Part shown: positions 17,319-24,288 of the stretch, piece after piece
Layout: each line of letters starts with the position of its first letter
Position numbering within the stretch: the first letter of the stretch is position 1
Origin: Pseudomonas caricapapayae
GTDB lineage: Bacteria; Pseudomonadota; Gammaproteobacteria; Pseudomonadales; Pseudomonadaceae
NCBI RefSeq assembly: GCF_001400735.1
Contig: NZ_LJPW01000006.1
Location: 1-33,497 of the forward strand
Direction of reading: 5' to 3'
DNA: 33,497 bases
Program-made: the position numbers and the translations under genes
The notes under the pieces: model-generated
Told to the model about the DNA's origin: nothing
The model's input: the letters and a program-made list of their open reading frames with translations, nothing else
Databases searched by the model: none

Positions 17319-18179
17319 TCAGCCGTCTACCGGACTGACGATCACCGTGCAAGTCATGCCCGCTGCCAGCAATACGCCTTCAGGTACCGCGTCCAGATGA
17401 ATACGCACCGGCACGCGCTGGGCCAGGCGGACCCAGTTGAAGGTCGGGTTCACGTCGGCAATCAGCTCGCGGCTTTGCGGGTTGTCCCGGTCATAGATAC
17501 CGCGCGCGATGCTCTCGACATGGCCCTTGAGCACTTCGCCGCTCATCAACTGCATGTCCGCAGGATCGCCCACGTTCAGGTGCGGCAACTTGGTTTCCTC
17601 GAAAAAGCCGTAGACCCAGAACGAGTTCATATCGACCACAGCCATTTTCGCCTCGCCGATGCGCGCATAGTCGCCGCGATGTACGTTCAGATTGGTGACA
17701 TACCCGTCGACTGCCGCCAGCACCCGCGTGCGTGACAGGTTCAGTTCGGCGGCTTCCAGCTGCGCCTGCGCCAGTTGATAATCGGCCAGCGCCGAGGTGG
17801 CGACGTTGCCGGCATCTTCACGATTTTCTGCCGAGATGACCAGCTCATCCATATCAGCGCGGCGCTTGGCGTTGAGCTTGCGCATCTCCCAGGTCGCCTT
17901 GCGTGAAGCCAGCAATGCCTGCGCCTGCCTGACTGCAATCCGGTAGTGTTCCGGGTCGATCTGCATCAGCAAGTCGCCACGTTTTACCCACTGGTTGTCG
18001 CGCACCGGAACATCCACCACCGTGCCGGACACATCGGCGGCCACATTGATGATATCGGCGCGTACCCGGCCATCACGGGTCCACGGGGTATCCATGTAAT
18101 CCACCCACAGCGTACGACCGACCCAGAGCGCAATGGCCAGCACCAGCAAGGTCGCAAACAGGCTGTAAAACTTTTTCAT
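17319..18179 (-). CDS. HlyD-family membrane fusion protein of an Aae-like efflux system
   Basis: A 286-residue periplasmic adaptor: one N-terminal membrane helix (residues ~5-22), a barrel-sandwich half ('VAADVSGTVVDVPVRDNQWVKRGD'), a coiled-coil hairpin ('YRIAVRQAQALLASRKATWE' onward), the second lipoyl half ('LAAVDGYVTNLNVHRGDYARIG') and a beta barrel. This resembles AaeA/EmrA-type adaptors. It is the last gene of a four-gene operon whose order is outer-membrane factor, FUSC pump, DUF1656, adaptor. The ATG at 18179 is chosen because the protein then begins with a standard 'MKKFYS' anchor; the Shine-Dalgarno sequence is weak. The gap from the preceding gene is 23 bases. Confidence 0.92.
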   Translation of the reverse strand: MKKFYSLFATLLVLAIALWVGRTLWVDYMDTPWTRDGRVRADIINVAADVSGTVVDVPVRDNQWVKRGDLLMQIDPEHYRIAVRQAQALLASRKATWEMRKLNAKRRADMDELVISAENREDAGNVATSALADYQLAQAQLEAAELNLSRTRVLAAVDGYVTNLNVHRGDYARIGEAKMAVVDMNSFWVYGFFEETKLPHLNVGDPADMQLMSGEVLKGHVESIARGIYDRDNPQSRELIADVNPTFNWVRLAQRVPVRIHLDAVPEGVLLAAGMTCTVIVSPVDG

Positions 18180-18202
18180 GCAGGGATTTCTCGACTCGGG
18201 CA

Positions 18203-18403
18203 TCACTGATAAAGGGGCAGCGCCAGAGCGCCGAAGATGCAAATAAACAGACTCAGGCGCAGCAAGGCCGGGTGCCAGAAATGCCGATACAGGTCGAATC
18301 CGGCCAGCAGACGATCCAGCGCCCACGCCACACCTGCCGCCAGCAGAAACAGCAGGGTCAGGGTCGGTAGGTAAAGGCCGTGAAACGCTATCTCACGCGG
18401 CAT
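18203..18403 (-). CDS. DUF1656 small membrane protein (AaeX-like)
   Basis: A 66-residue protein with two transmembrane helices ('TLTLLFLLAAGVAWALDRLL' and 'RLSLFICIFGALALPLY') beginning 'MPREIAFHGLYLP', characteristic of DUF1656. E. coli AaeX is a 67-residue member in the aaeXAB p-hydroxybenzoate efflux operon. The ATG at 18403 has AGGA 7 bases upstream and overlaps the end of the FUSC gene by 11 bases, so the two are translationally coupled. Role in the pump is not established for the family. Confidence 0.9.
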   Translation of the reverse strand: MPREIAFHGLYLPTLTLLFLLAAGVAWALDRLLAGFDLYRHFWHPALLRLSLFICIFGALALPLYQ

Positions 18404-20576
18404 GGGCCATTCCTGAAGCGGTGTGATCGCCATAGACAGCAAACGGCGACTGCGGGTCGAGCAGCGAGGTGCGGATGAAGTGCAGATAGCTTTTCACCCG
18501 ACGCAACACCGACGTGTCGAAATGCGCAGCGAAAGGCTCATCGGCATCCTGCACACGCTTGATGGCCTGGTCGACTGCCGCCAGGCCGCGTTGCAGATTG
18601 ACCGCATCGGGCTGAATGAACAAACGCACCAGCGCGCGTCCCATGACACGCAACGCAATGCGCCAGGGCTGGTAGTCGGCATAGGCGGGATGAATCGGCA
18701 GGGTCGACTGTTCACGGCGCAACTCGATAATCGCGTGACCGATTTCCAGCACCACGAACATCCAGCGCAACAACTCGCGCTGCACCAAGGGCCTGCTGAT
18801 CGCCAGACCGTACGCCTGATGCATCAGGTCGCGGGTCTGGCTCTCGAAGCTTGACCCCAGGCGCTTGAGCGGTGCTCCCATCGCAAACACCACTTGATTG
18901 CGCAGGGCTTGCTCCAGACGTTGCCACATCCAGCGGCTGTTGGGGGGCAGGATGATCGCCCCGGCTGCGGCACAGATGAGCATGCCGATAACCATCGCGA
19001 GGTAATCATTGATGAAGGTGTAAGGGTTGTAGACCGTCAGGTTGCCCGGCACCGAGCCCAGGCTGAAAAAAATCAGCAGCCCCAGGCCACATCCCGTCCA
19101 CTGCGGACGGGAACCCAGAAATGCGCCGAGCACAAATACCGGGGCCAATAGCAGACACAACAGCACAAAGCCGTCGATGTGCGGAAACAGAAAGAAGGTT
19201 TCGACAAAGCCCAGCAGTGCACCGAGCAACGTCCCCCCGGCCATCTGCAGCGACATGCGCCTGGGGTTGTTGGTGGTCGATGACAAAGCAACGGTAGCCG
19301 CCGAGGCCAGCACCATGCTTGCGCCGCTGGGCCACGCCGTCAGCACCCAATACGCACTCATCAGGCCGACCACGCAGGTCGCACGGACACCGGACGCCAG
19401 CGCCGTCATCCAGTGCGTACGCGGCACGAATGAGGCTTGCCACTGCTCACGCACATGAGTGTGATCAGCCAGCGATGCATGGGTCAGCGCGTAATCATGC
19501 AGTTCGCTGAGCAGCCGGTACAGCAGCTCGAACGCCGTATGAAAGTCGAGCCGTTCGGCTTCGCTCGGCAGGTCTCGCTCAAGCTCGGCGCGCAGGCTTC
19601 TGACCCGTTCGGGCAACTGCGCCCGGCAGGACTCAAGACGTGTGACCAGCAGCGCAGCATCGCTGTTGGTCAATGCACGGTTCGCGAACCCGTCAAGCAG
19701 GTCTGCGAGGCTTTCAAGGCCGGGGCCGACGTGCGTCAACACGGTATCGGCATGTCCCATACGCAGCCGCTCCAGCAACTGATGCAACGCATTGAAGCGC
19801 GTAGTGACGGCCATGAATTCGCTGTTCAAGCGATTGAGCCGGCCATTGCGTCGGCGCATGTGCGGGTCTTCGAATACCGTGACGCTGCGCAGCCCTTCCA
19901 GACCAATGGCCTCGGCCACGAAACGCACGTTCCCGGTTTCAAAGGCCGCGCGTGAGATGTCCCCGCGCAACCCCTCGGCCATAAAGCGGGCGAACACACC
20001 AAAGCGCTGGTACAGGGCGTTGCGCATGGCGGCGCTGGAACTCTGCGGCAGGATCGCTGCACTGACCGCAGTGGAACAGAGAATGCCCAGGGTAATTTCC
20101 AGCACCCGCCACACTGCGGACATGAACGACGCTTCGGGATGAGCCAGAGCGGGCAGCCCGACCATCGCAGCCGTGTACCCTGCCAGCACGAAGCCGTAAG
20201 CGCGAAAATTGCGATAACGTGCCGCACCGGCAGAGCAGATACCGACCCAGAGCGCCAGGCAGCCGAGAAACGGTACCGGATTCTGCGCAAACAAGGCCAT
20301 CAACAGCACCATCATCGACGACCCGGCCAGCGTCCCCAGCAGCCGATAAAAACTCTTGGCGAACACGTGCCCGCTTTGCGGCTGCATGACGATGAACACA
20401 GTGATCATCGCCGTGTGCGGCTGTGGCAGCTCCAGGCGCAGAGCCAGCCAGTAGGTCAGAAATGCAGCAATCAATACTTTGCCCAGGTAAACCCACGTCA
20501 CCCCGTCGCTGCGCGCCCAACTGTGCAGCTCGCGACGCCAGGGCAAGTCACTGATGCGGCGCACAGAGGCGATCAT
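18393..20576 (-). CDS. FUSC-family (AaeB-like) inner-membrane efflux pump
   Basis: A 727-residue inner-membrane protein with the FUSC layout: a first cluster of five to six helices starting near residue 30 ('VYLGKVLIAAFLTYWLALRL'), a long cytoplasmic helical region (~175-365), a second helix cluster (~380-530) and a cytoplasmic C-terminal domain. Relatives such as AaeB export aromatic carboxylic acids with an HlyD partner. 'PQPHTAMITVFIVMQPQSGHVFAKSFYR' is typical of the family's N-terminal block. The start at 20576 overlaps the stop of the outer-membrane factor gene (ATGA); an upstream in-frame start at 20612 would lie inside that gene. Confidence 0.93.
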   Translation of the reverse strand: MIASVRRISDLPWRRELHSWARSDGVTWVYLGKVLIAAFLTYWLALRLELPQPHTAMITVFIVMQPQSGHVFAKSFYRLLGTLAGSSMMVLLMALFAQNPVPFLGCLALWVGICSAGAARYRNFRAYGFVLAGYTAAMVGLPALAHPEASFMSAVWRVLEITLGILCSTAVSAAILPQSSSAAMRNALYQRFGVFARFMAEGLRGDISRAAFETGNVRFVAEAIGLEGLRSVTVFEDPHMRRRNGRLNRLNSEFMAVTTRFNALHQLLERLRMGHADTVLTHVGPGLESLADLLDGFANRALTNSDAALLVTRLESCRAQLPERVRSLRAELERDLPSEAERLDFHTAFELLYRLLSELHDYALTHASLADHTHVREQWQASFVPRTHWMTALASGVRATCVVGLMSAYWVLTAWPSGASMVLASAATVALSSTTNNPRRMSLQMAGGTLLGALLGFVETFFLFPHIDGFVLLCLLLAPVFVLGAFLGSRPQWTGCGLGLLIFFSLGSVPGNLTVYNPYTFINDYLAMVIGMLICAAAGAIILPPNSRWMWQRLEQALRNQVVFAMGAPLKRLGSSFESQTRDLMHQAYGLAISRPLVQRELLRWMFVVLEIGHAIIELRREQSTLPIHPAYADYQPWRIALRVMGRALVRLFIQPDAVNLQRGLAAVDQAIKRVQDADEPFAAHFDTSVLRRVKSYLHFIRTSLLDPQSPFAVYGDHTASGMAHAA

Positions 20577-22048
20577 TGAGCGCACGCTCGATCGGCCGCG
20601 GCACCCGCGCAATGACGATTGTCACCACCCAACGCCACCACCAGCCCGGCATAGACGTTCAAGCGCGCCGCCTCGACCTGTTGCTCGATCTGCTGCTGGC
20701 GAAACAGTTGCGTGCGTGCGTTGAGCACGTTCAGGTAATCGGTCAGACCGCGTTGCCAGGCGATCAGCGCAATGTCGTAGGTCTTTTGCGCCGATGCGAC
20801 CGACTCGGCGGCGAATGCCTGTTGCTTGTCCATCGAGGCACGACGAATCAACTGATCGGAAATACTTTTCAGCGCCATCACCAGCGTCTGGTTGTAATGC
20901 GCCACAGCCTGGTCATAAGCGGCCGATGCCTGCCCCAGCTCGGCACGCAAGCGCCCGCCATCGAAGATCGGCAGGCTGATCGCCGGCCCCGCCTTGTAAC
21001 TCAGTTTGCTGCCGGTCAAAAACTCCAGCAGGCCGCCGCCGGTGGCCATGTAGCTCAGGCTGCCGACCAGGTCAATATTGGGATAAAAGCCCGCGTGCGC
21101 GACGTCGATGCCGCGTGCCTGCGCCGCCACCTGCCAGCGAGCGGCCACCACATCAGGCCGCTGGCCCAGCAGCTCGGCGGGTAATGCCGACGGCAATTTC
21201 AGCTCGGTGCGCAGCGACAGCGCGGGCCGTTGCAACGCAGCGCCCTCACCCGGGCCCCTGCCTGCCAGTGCTGCCAACTGGTTGCGACTCAGGGCGATGG
21301 CTTCTTGCAACGCATCGATCTGTCGATGGGCTTCAGGCAATGGCGTTTCGGCCTGACTGACGTCGAAATGCGTGCCGATCCCGCCCTTGAGGCGACGCCG
21401 GGCCAGGTCCAGTATCTGCTGTTGCTGAGCCAGAGCAGCCTCGGCGATGTCCAGCCGGGCGTAGTTCAGGGCGAACTGGATGTAGGCGCGGACCACGTTT
21501 TCCTGCAATTCGAGTTGCGCCTGACGCTGCTCGGCAGCACGTGCATGGGCCACATCGAGTGCCTGCTCGGTGGCATTGCGCTCACGTCCCCACAGATCCA
21601 GCGCGTAGCTCAAACCCAGCGATGCATTGTTGTCCCAGGTGCGAGTATCGGCCAAGGCTCCCGGACCATAGAACTGATCGTTAGGCCAGGCATGACGCAT
21701 CAGGCTGGTATCGCTTTGCACCTGCACAGCCTCGGAGGACTCGGCGACCTGCGCCACCGCCTTTGCCTGGCGCACACGAGCCGCGGCGAGCGCCAGACCC
21801 GGGCTGCCTGATGTCGCAATATCGATCCAACGATCCAGTTGCGCATCGCCGTAGGCACGCCACCACTGCGCCATGGGCCAGTGCGCATCGAGGGCAGCGC
21901 GCTGGATCGCCTCGTCGGTGGCCAGGCTGTCGGCTTGCAATGCACTGCCGTGCGGTTTGATTCCGTGGGTTCCGATACAGCCGCTGAGAACCAGCGTAAA
22001 AGCCAGAATACCGAGGGGCTTGAGCCCTCTGATGATGCGACGCTGCAC
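20573..22048 (-). CDS. NodT-family outer-membrane efflux lipoprotein (OprM/TolC-like)
   Basis: A 491-residue outer-membrane factor: lipobox 'LSGC' with Cys24 (residue +2 is Ile), then two repeats of the TolC fold, each with long alpha-helical hairpins ('ALAAARVRQAKAVAQVAES' in the first, 'LGQASAAYDQAVAHYNQTLV' in the second) and short beta segments. It is the channel for the downstream FUSC/HlyD pump, giving export directly out of the cell. The start is GTG at 22048; no better ATG is in frame, and the resulting signal peptide is complete. It is divergent from the LysR gene with a 183-base shared upstream region. Confidence 0.92.
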   Translation of the reverse strand: MQRRIIRGLKPLGILAFTLVLSGCIGTHGIKPHGSALQADSLATDEAIQRAALDAHWPMAQWWRAYGDAQLDRWIDIATSGSPGLALAAARVRQAKAVAQVAESSEAVQVQSDTSLMRHAWPNDQFYGPGALADTRTWDNNASLGLSYALDLWGRERNATEQALDVAHARAAEQRQAQLELQENVVRAYIQFALNYARLDIAEAALAQQQQILDLARRRLKGGIGTHFDVSQAETPLPEAHRQIDALQEAIALSRNQLAALAGRGPGEGAALQRPALSLRTELKLPSALPAELLGQRPDVVAARWQVAAQARGIDVAHAGFYPNIDLVGSLSYMATGGGLLEFLTGSKLSYKAGPAISLPIFDGGRLRAELGQASAAYDQAVAHYNQTLVMALKSISDQLIRRASMDKQQAFAAESVASAQKTYDIALIAWQRGLTDYLNVLNARTQLFRQQQIEQQVEAARLNVYAGLVVALGGDNRHCAGAAADRACAQ

Positions 22049-22231
22049 AACTGCGAGTTCCCGAACGAAGGTGATGCACCTTGAATGGCGGCGATTCTAG
22101 GCGGCGCTCGACGCGGCGATAAGCGGGCAGATATGTGAATCTTTGTTACTGAAACGGTGATAATCCTTTGGTCTGGATACATGCAACCGTTACTTCATGT
22201 CACAATTTGCCATCTACCTAGAGAAGTACTC
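22049..22231. promoter_or_regulatory. Divergent promoter region between efflux operon and LysR gene
   Basis: A 183-base interval that must carry both promoters and, by analogy with AaeR-type systems, the LysR operator. Partial inverted arms AAACGGT (22152-22158) and ACCGTTAC (22186-22193 region) are the only clear dyad. No strong -35/-10 pair can be called by eye. Confidence 0.4.
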
Positions 22232-23179
22232 ATGGACACCCTGCAAAACATGCGTGCCTTCAGCTGCGTGGCGCAAGCGGGCAGTTTTACCGCCGCCGCA
22301 GCCGTGCTCGACACCACCACCGCCAATGTCTCGCGCGCTGTCTCCAACCTTGAGGCGCACCTGCAGACGCGTCTGCTCAACCGCACCACCCGGCGCATTG
22401 CGCTTACCGAAGCAGGCAAGCGTTACTTGTTGCGCTGTGAGCAGATTCTGGCCTCGGTCGAAGAGGCCGAAGCCGAAGCCAGCGACGCCCATGCCCGCCC
22501 TGCCGGTCAGCTCAAGGTGCATTCGATGCCCGGCGTCGGCCAGCATTACGTGATCGACGCCATCGCCCGTTATCGACGCAACCACCCTGACGTCGCGTTC
22601 GATCTGACCATGACTCACCGCGTGCCGGACTTGCTGGAAGAAGGCTATGACGTGTCGATCGTGCTGGCCAGCGAACTGGCAGACTCCGGTTTTGTGTCCC
22701 AGCGCCTGGGCATCACCTATAGCATCGTGTGTGCATCCCCCGAATACGTCAAAACGTTCGGCATGGCGCACAAGCCTGCAGACCTGTTGAATCATGCGTG
22801 CCTGCGCCTGGTCAGCCCGGTGTTCCCGCTGGACAAATGGCTGTTCGACGGCCCTGAAGGCCAGGAGATGGTCACCATCAACAGCTCGCCGCTGCTGGTC
22901 AACTCTGCGGATGCCATGAAAACCGCCATCTCCAGCGGCATGGGGATCGGCATACTGCCGATCTACTCGGCAATCGAAGGTCTGCGTAACGGCACGCTGG
23001 TGCGAGTCTTGTCTGATTACCGCTCGCAGGAACTCAACCTGTACGCCATCTACCCGTCCCGCCAGTACCTGGATGCCAAGATCAGAACCTGGGTCGAATA
23101 CCTGCGCGGTTCCCTGCCGGAAATTCTCGCGGCCGACGAAGCCGATCTGCACGTGCAGGCACTCAAGTCCTCGTTCTGA
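22232..23179 (+). CDS. LysR-family transcriptional regulator, probably of the divergent efflux operon
   Basis: A 315-residue LysR-type regulator. The N-terminal winged helix-turn-helix is clear ('MDTLQNMRAFSCVAQAGSFT', 'VSRAVSNLEAHLQTRLLNRT', 'LTEAGKRYL'), followed by a linker helix and a two-lobe effector-binding domain from about residue 90 ('QLKVHSMPGVGQHYV', 'SSGMGIGILPIYSAIEGL'). Its position, divergent from an Aae-like pump, matches aaeR and suggests it senses the exported aromatic acid; that is inference. The ATG at 22232 follows GAGAAG; an in-frame extension to 22157 lacks family similarity. Confidence 0.92.
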   Translation: MDTLQNMRAFSCVAQAGSFTAAAAVLDTTTANVSRAVSNLEAHLQTRLLNRTTRRIALTEAGKRYLLRCEQILASVEEAEAEASDAHARPAGQLKVHSMPGVGQHYVIDAIARYRRNHPDVAFDLTMTHRVPDLLEEGYDVSIVLASELADSGFVSQRLGITYSIVCASPEYVKTFGMAHKPADLLNHACLRLVSPVFPLDKWLFDGPEGQEMVTINSSPLLVNSADAMKTAISSGMGIGILPIYSAIEGLRNGTLVRVLSDYRSQELNLYAIYPSRQYLDAKIRTWVEYLRGSLPEILAADEADLHVQALKSSF

Positions 23180-23266
23180 CATCGTACAACTGCAAAAAGC
23201 GGCTGCCAAAGAGCGGAGAGGAATGTTAGCGTGCTACTCATTCAACCGCTCAAGAGTGACTGCCCA

Positions 23267-24241
23267 ATGAAAAAAACTGTACTCGCCTTCAGCCGTGTTT
23301 CTCCTGAAATGGCCGAGCGCCTGGCGCAAGACTTCAACGTGATCGTGCCCAATCCCAAGCTGGGAGACATCAACGCCCAGTTTGACGAAGCCTTGCCTGA
23401 ATCCCACGGGCTGATCGGCGCAGGCCGCAAGCTGGGCCGTGAGCAACTGCAAAACGCCAGCAAGCTGGAAGTGGTTTCCAGTATCTCGGTGGGTTACGAC
23501 AACTACGATGTCGACTACCTGAGCGAGCGCGGCATTCTGCTCACCAACACGCCGGACGTACTGACCGAAAGCACCGCAGACCTGGGTTTCTCGTTGATCA
23601 TGAGCAGCGCCCGCCGCGTCGCCGAACTGGACGCCTATACCAAGGCCGGACAGTGGACGCGCAGCATCGAGCCTCCGCATTTCGGCACCGACGTGCATGG
23701 CAAGACACTGGGTATCGTCGGCATGGGCAACATCGGCGCAGCCATCGCCCGCCGCGGTCGCCTGGGCTTCAATATGCCGATTCTGTATAGCGGCAACAGC
23801 CGCAAAAGCGAACTCGAACAGGAACTGGGCGCACAGTTTCGCAGCCTGGACCAATTGCTGGCCGAGGCGGATTTCGTCTGTCTGGTGGTGCCGCTGAGTG
23901 AAAAGACCAAACACCTGATCGGCCGCCGCGAACTGAGCCTGATGAAGCCCGGCGCAATCCTGATCAACATCGCCCGCGGCCCGATTGTCGACGAGCCTGC
24001 GTTGATCGAGGCTTTGCAGAACGGCACCATTCGCGGTGCCGGTCTGGACGTTTATGAAAAAGAGCCGCTGAAAGAATCCCCACTGTTCCAGCTCAAGAAC
24101 GCTGTCACGCTGCCACACATCGGTTCGGCCACTACTGAAACCCGTCAGGCCATGGCCGACCGCGCCTGCGGCAATCTGCGCAGTGCATTGCTGGGTGAGC
24201 GACCGCAGGATCTGGTCAATCCGCAGGTGTGGAAGGGCTGA
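23267..24241 (+). CDS. 2-hydroxyacid dehydrogenase (GhrB-like glyoxylate/hydroxypyruvate/2-ketogluconate reductase)
   Basis: A 324-residue NAD(P)-dependent D-2-hydroxyacid dehydrogenase, equal in length to E. coli GhrB. The Rossmann motif is 'GMGNIG' at 152-157. The catalytic triad is present: Arg237 in 'NIARGPIVDE', Glu266 in 'DVYEKEPL' and His284 in 'LPHIGSATTETR'. The N-terminal substrate domain includes 'SISVGYDNYDVDYL'. Expected activity is reduction of glyoxylate, hydroxypyruvate or 2-ketogluconate, which the sequence alone cannot separate. The start at 23267 gives the family N-terminus 'MKKTVLAF'; an earlier in-frame start at 23231 is unlikely. Monocistronic in appearance and convergent with the metalloprotease gene. 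Confidence 0.92.
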   Translation: MKKTVLAFSRVSPEMAERLAQDFNVIVPNPKLGDINAQFDEALPESHGLIGAGRKLGREQLQNASKLEVVSSISVGYDNYDVDYLSERGILLTNTPDVLTESTADLGFSLIMSSARRVAELDAYTKAGQWTRSIEPPHFGTDVHGKTLGIVGMGNIGAAIARRGRLGFNMPILYSGNSRKSELEQELGAQFRSLDQLLAEADFVCLVVPLSEKTKHLIGRRELSLMKPGAILINIARGPIVDEPALIEALQNGTIRGAGLDVYEKEPLKESPLFQLKNAVTLPHIGSATTETRQAMADRACGNLRSALLGERPQDLVNPQVWKG

Positions 24242-24246
24242 TTGAA

Positions 24247-24280
24247 AGCAGCGCGCGGCCAACGGAGGCAGCGCGCTGCT
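24247..24280. terminator. Possible bidirectional terminator between convergent genes
   Basis: AGCAGCGCGC (24247-24256) is perfectly complementary to GCGCGCTGCT (24271-24280) over a 14-base loop, filling most of the 47-base gap between two convergent stop codons. There is no T-run on either strand, so this is a hairpin in the right place rather than a canonical terminator. Confidence 0.5.
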
Positions 24281-24288
24281 GCGCTCCC

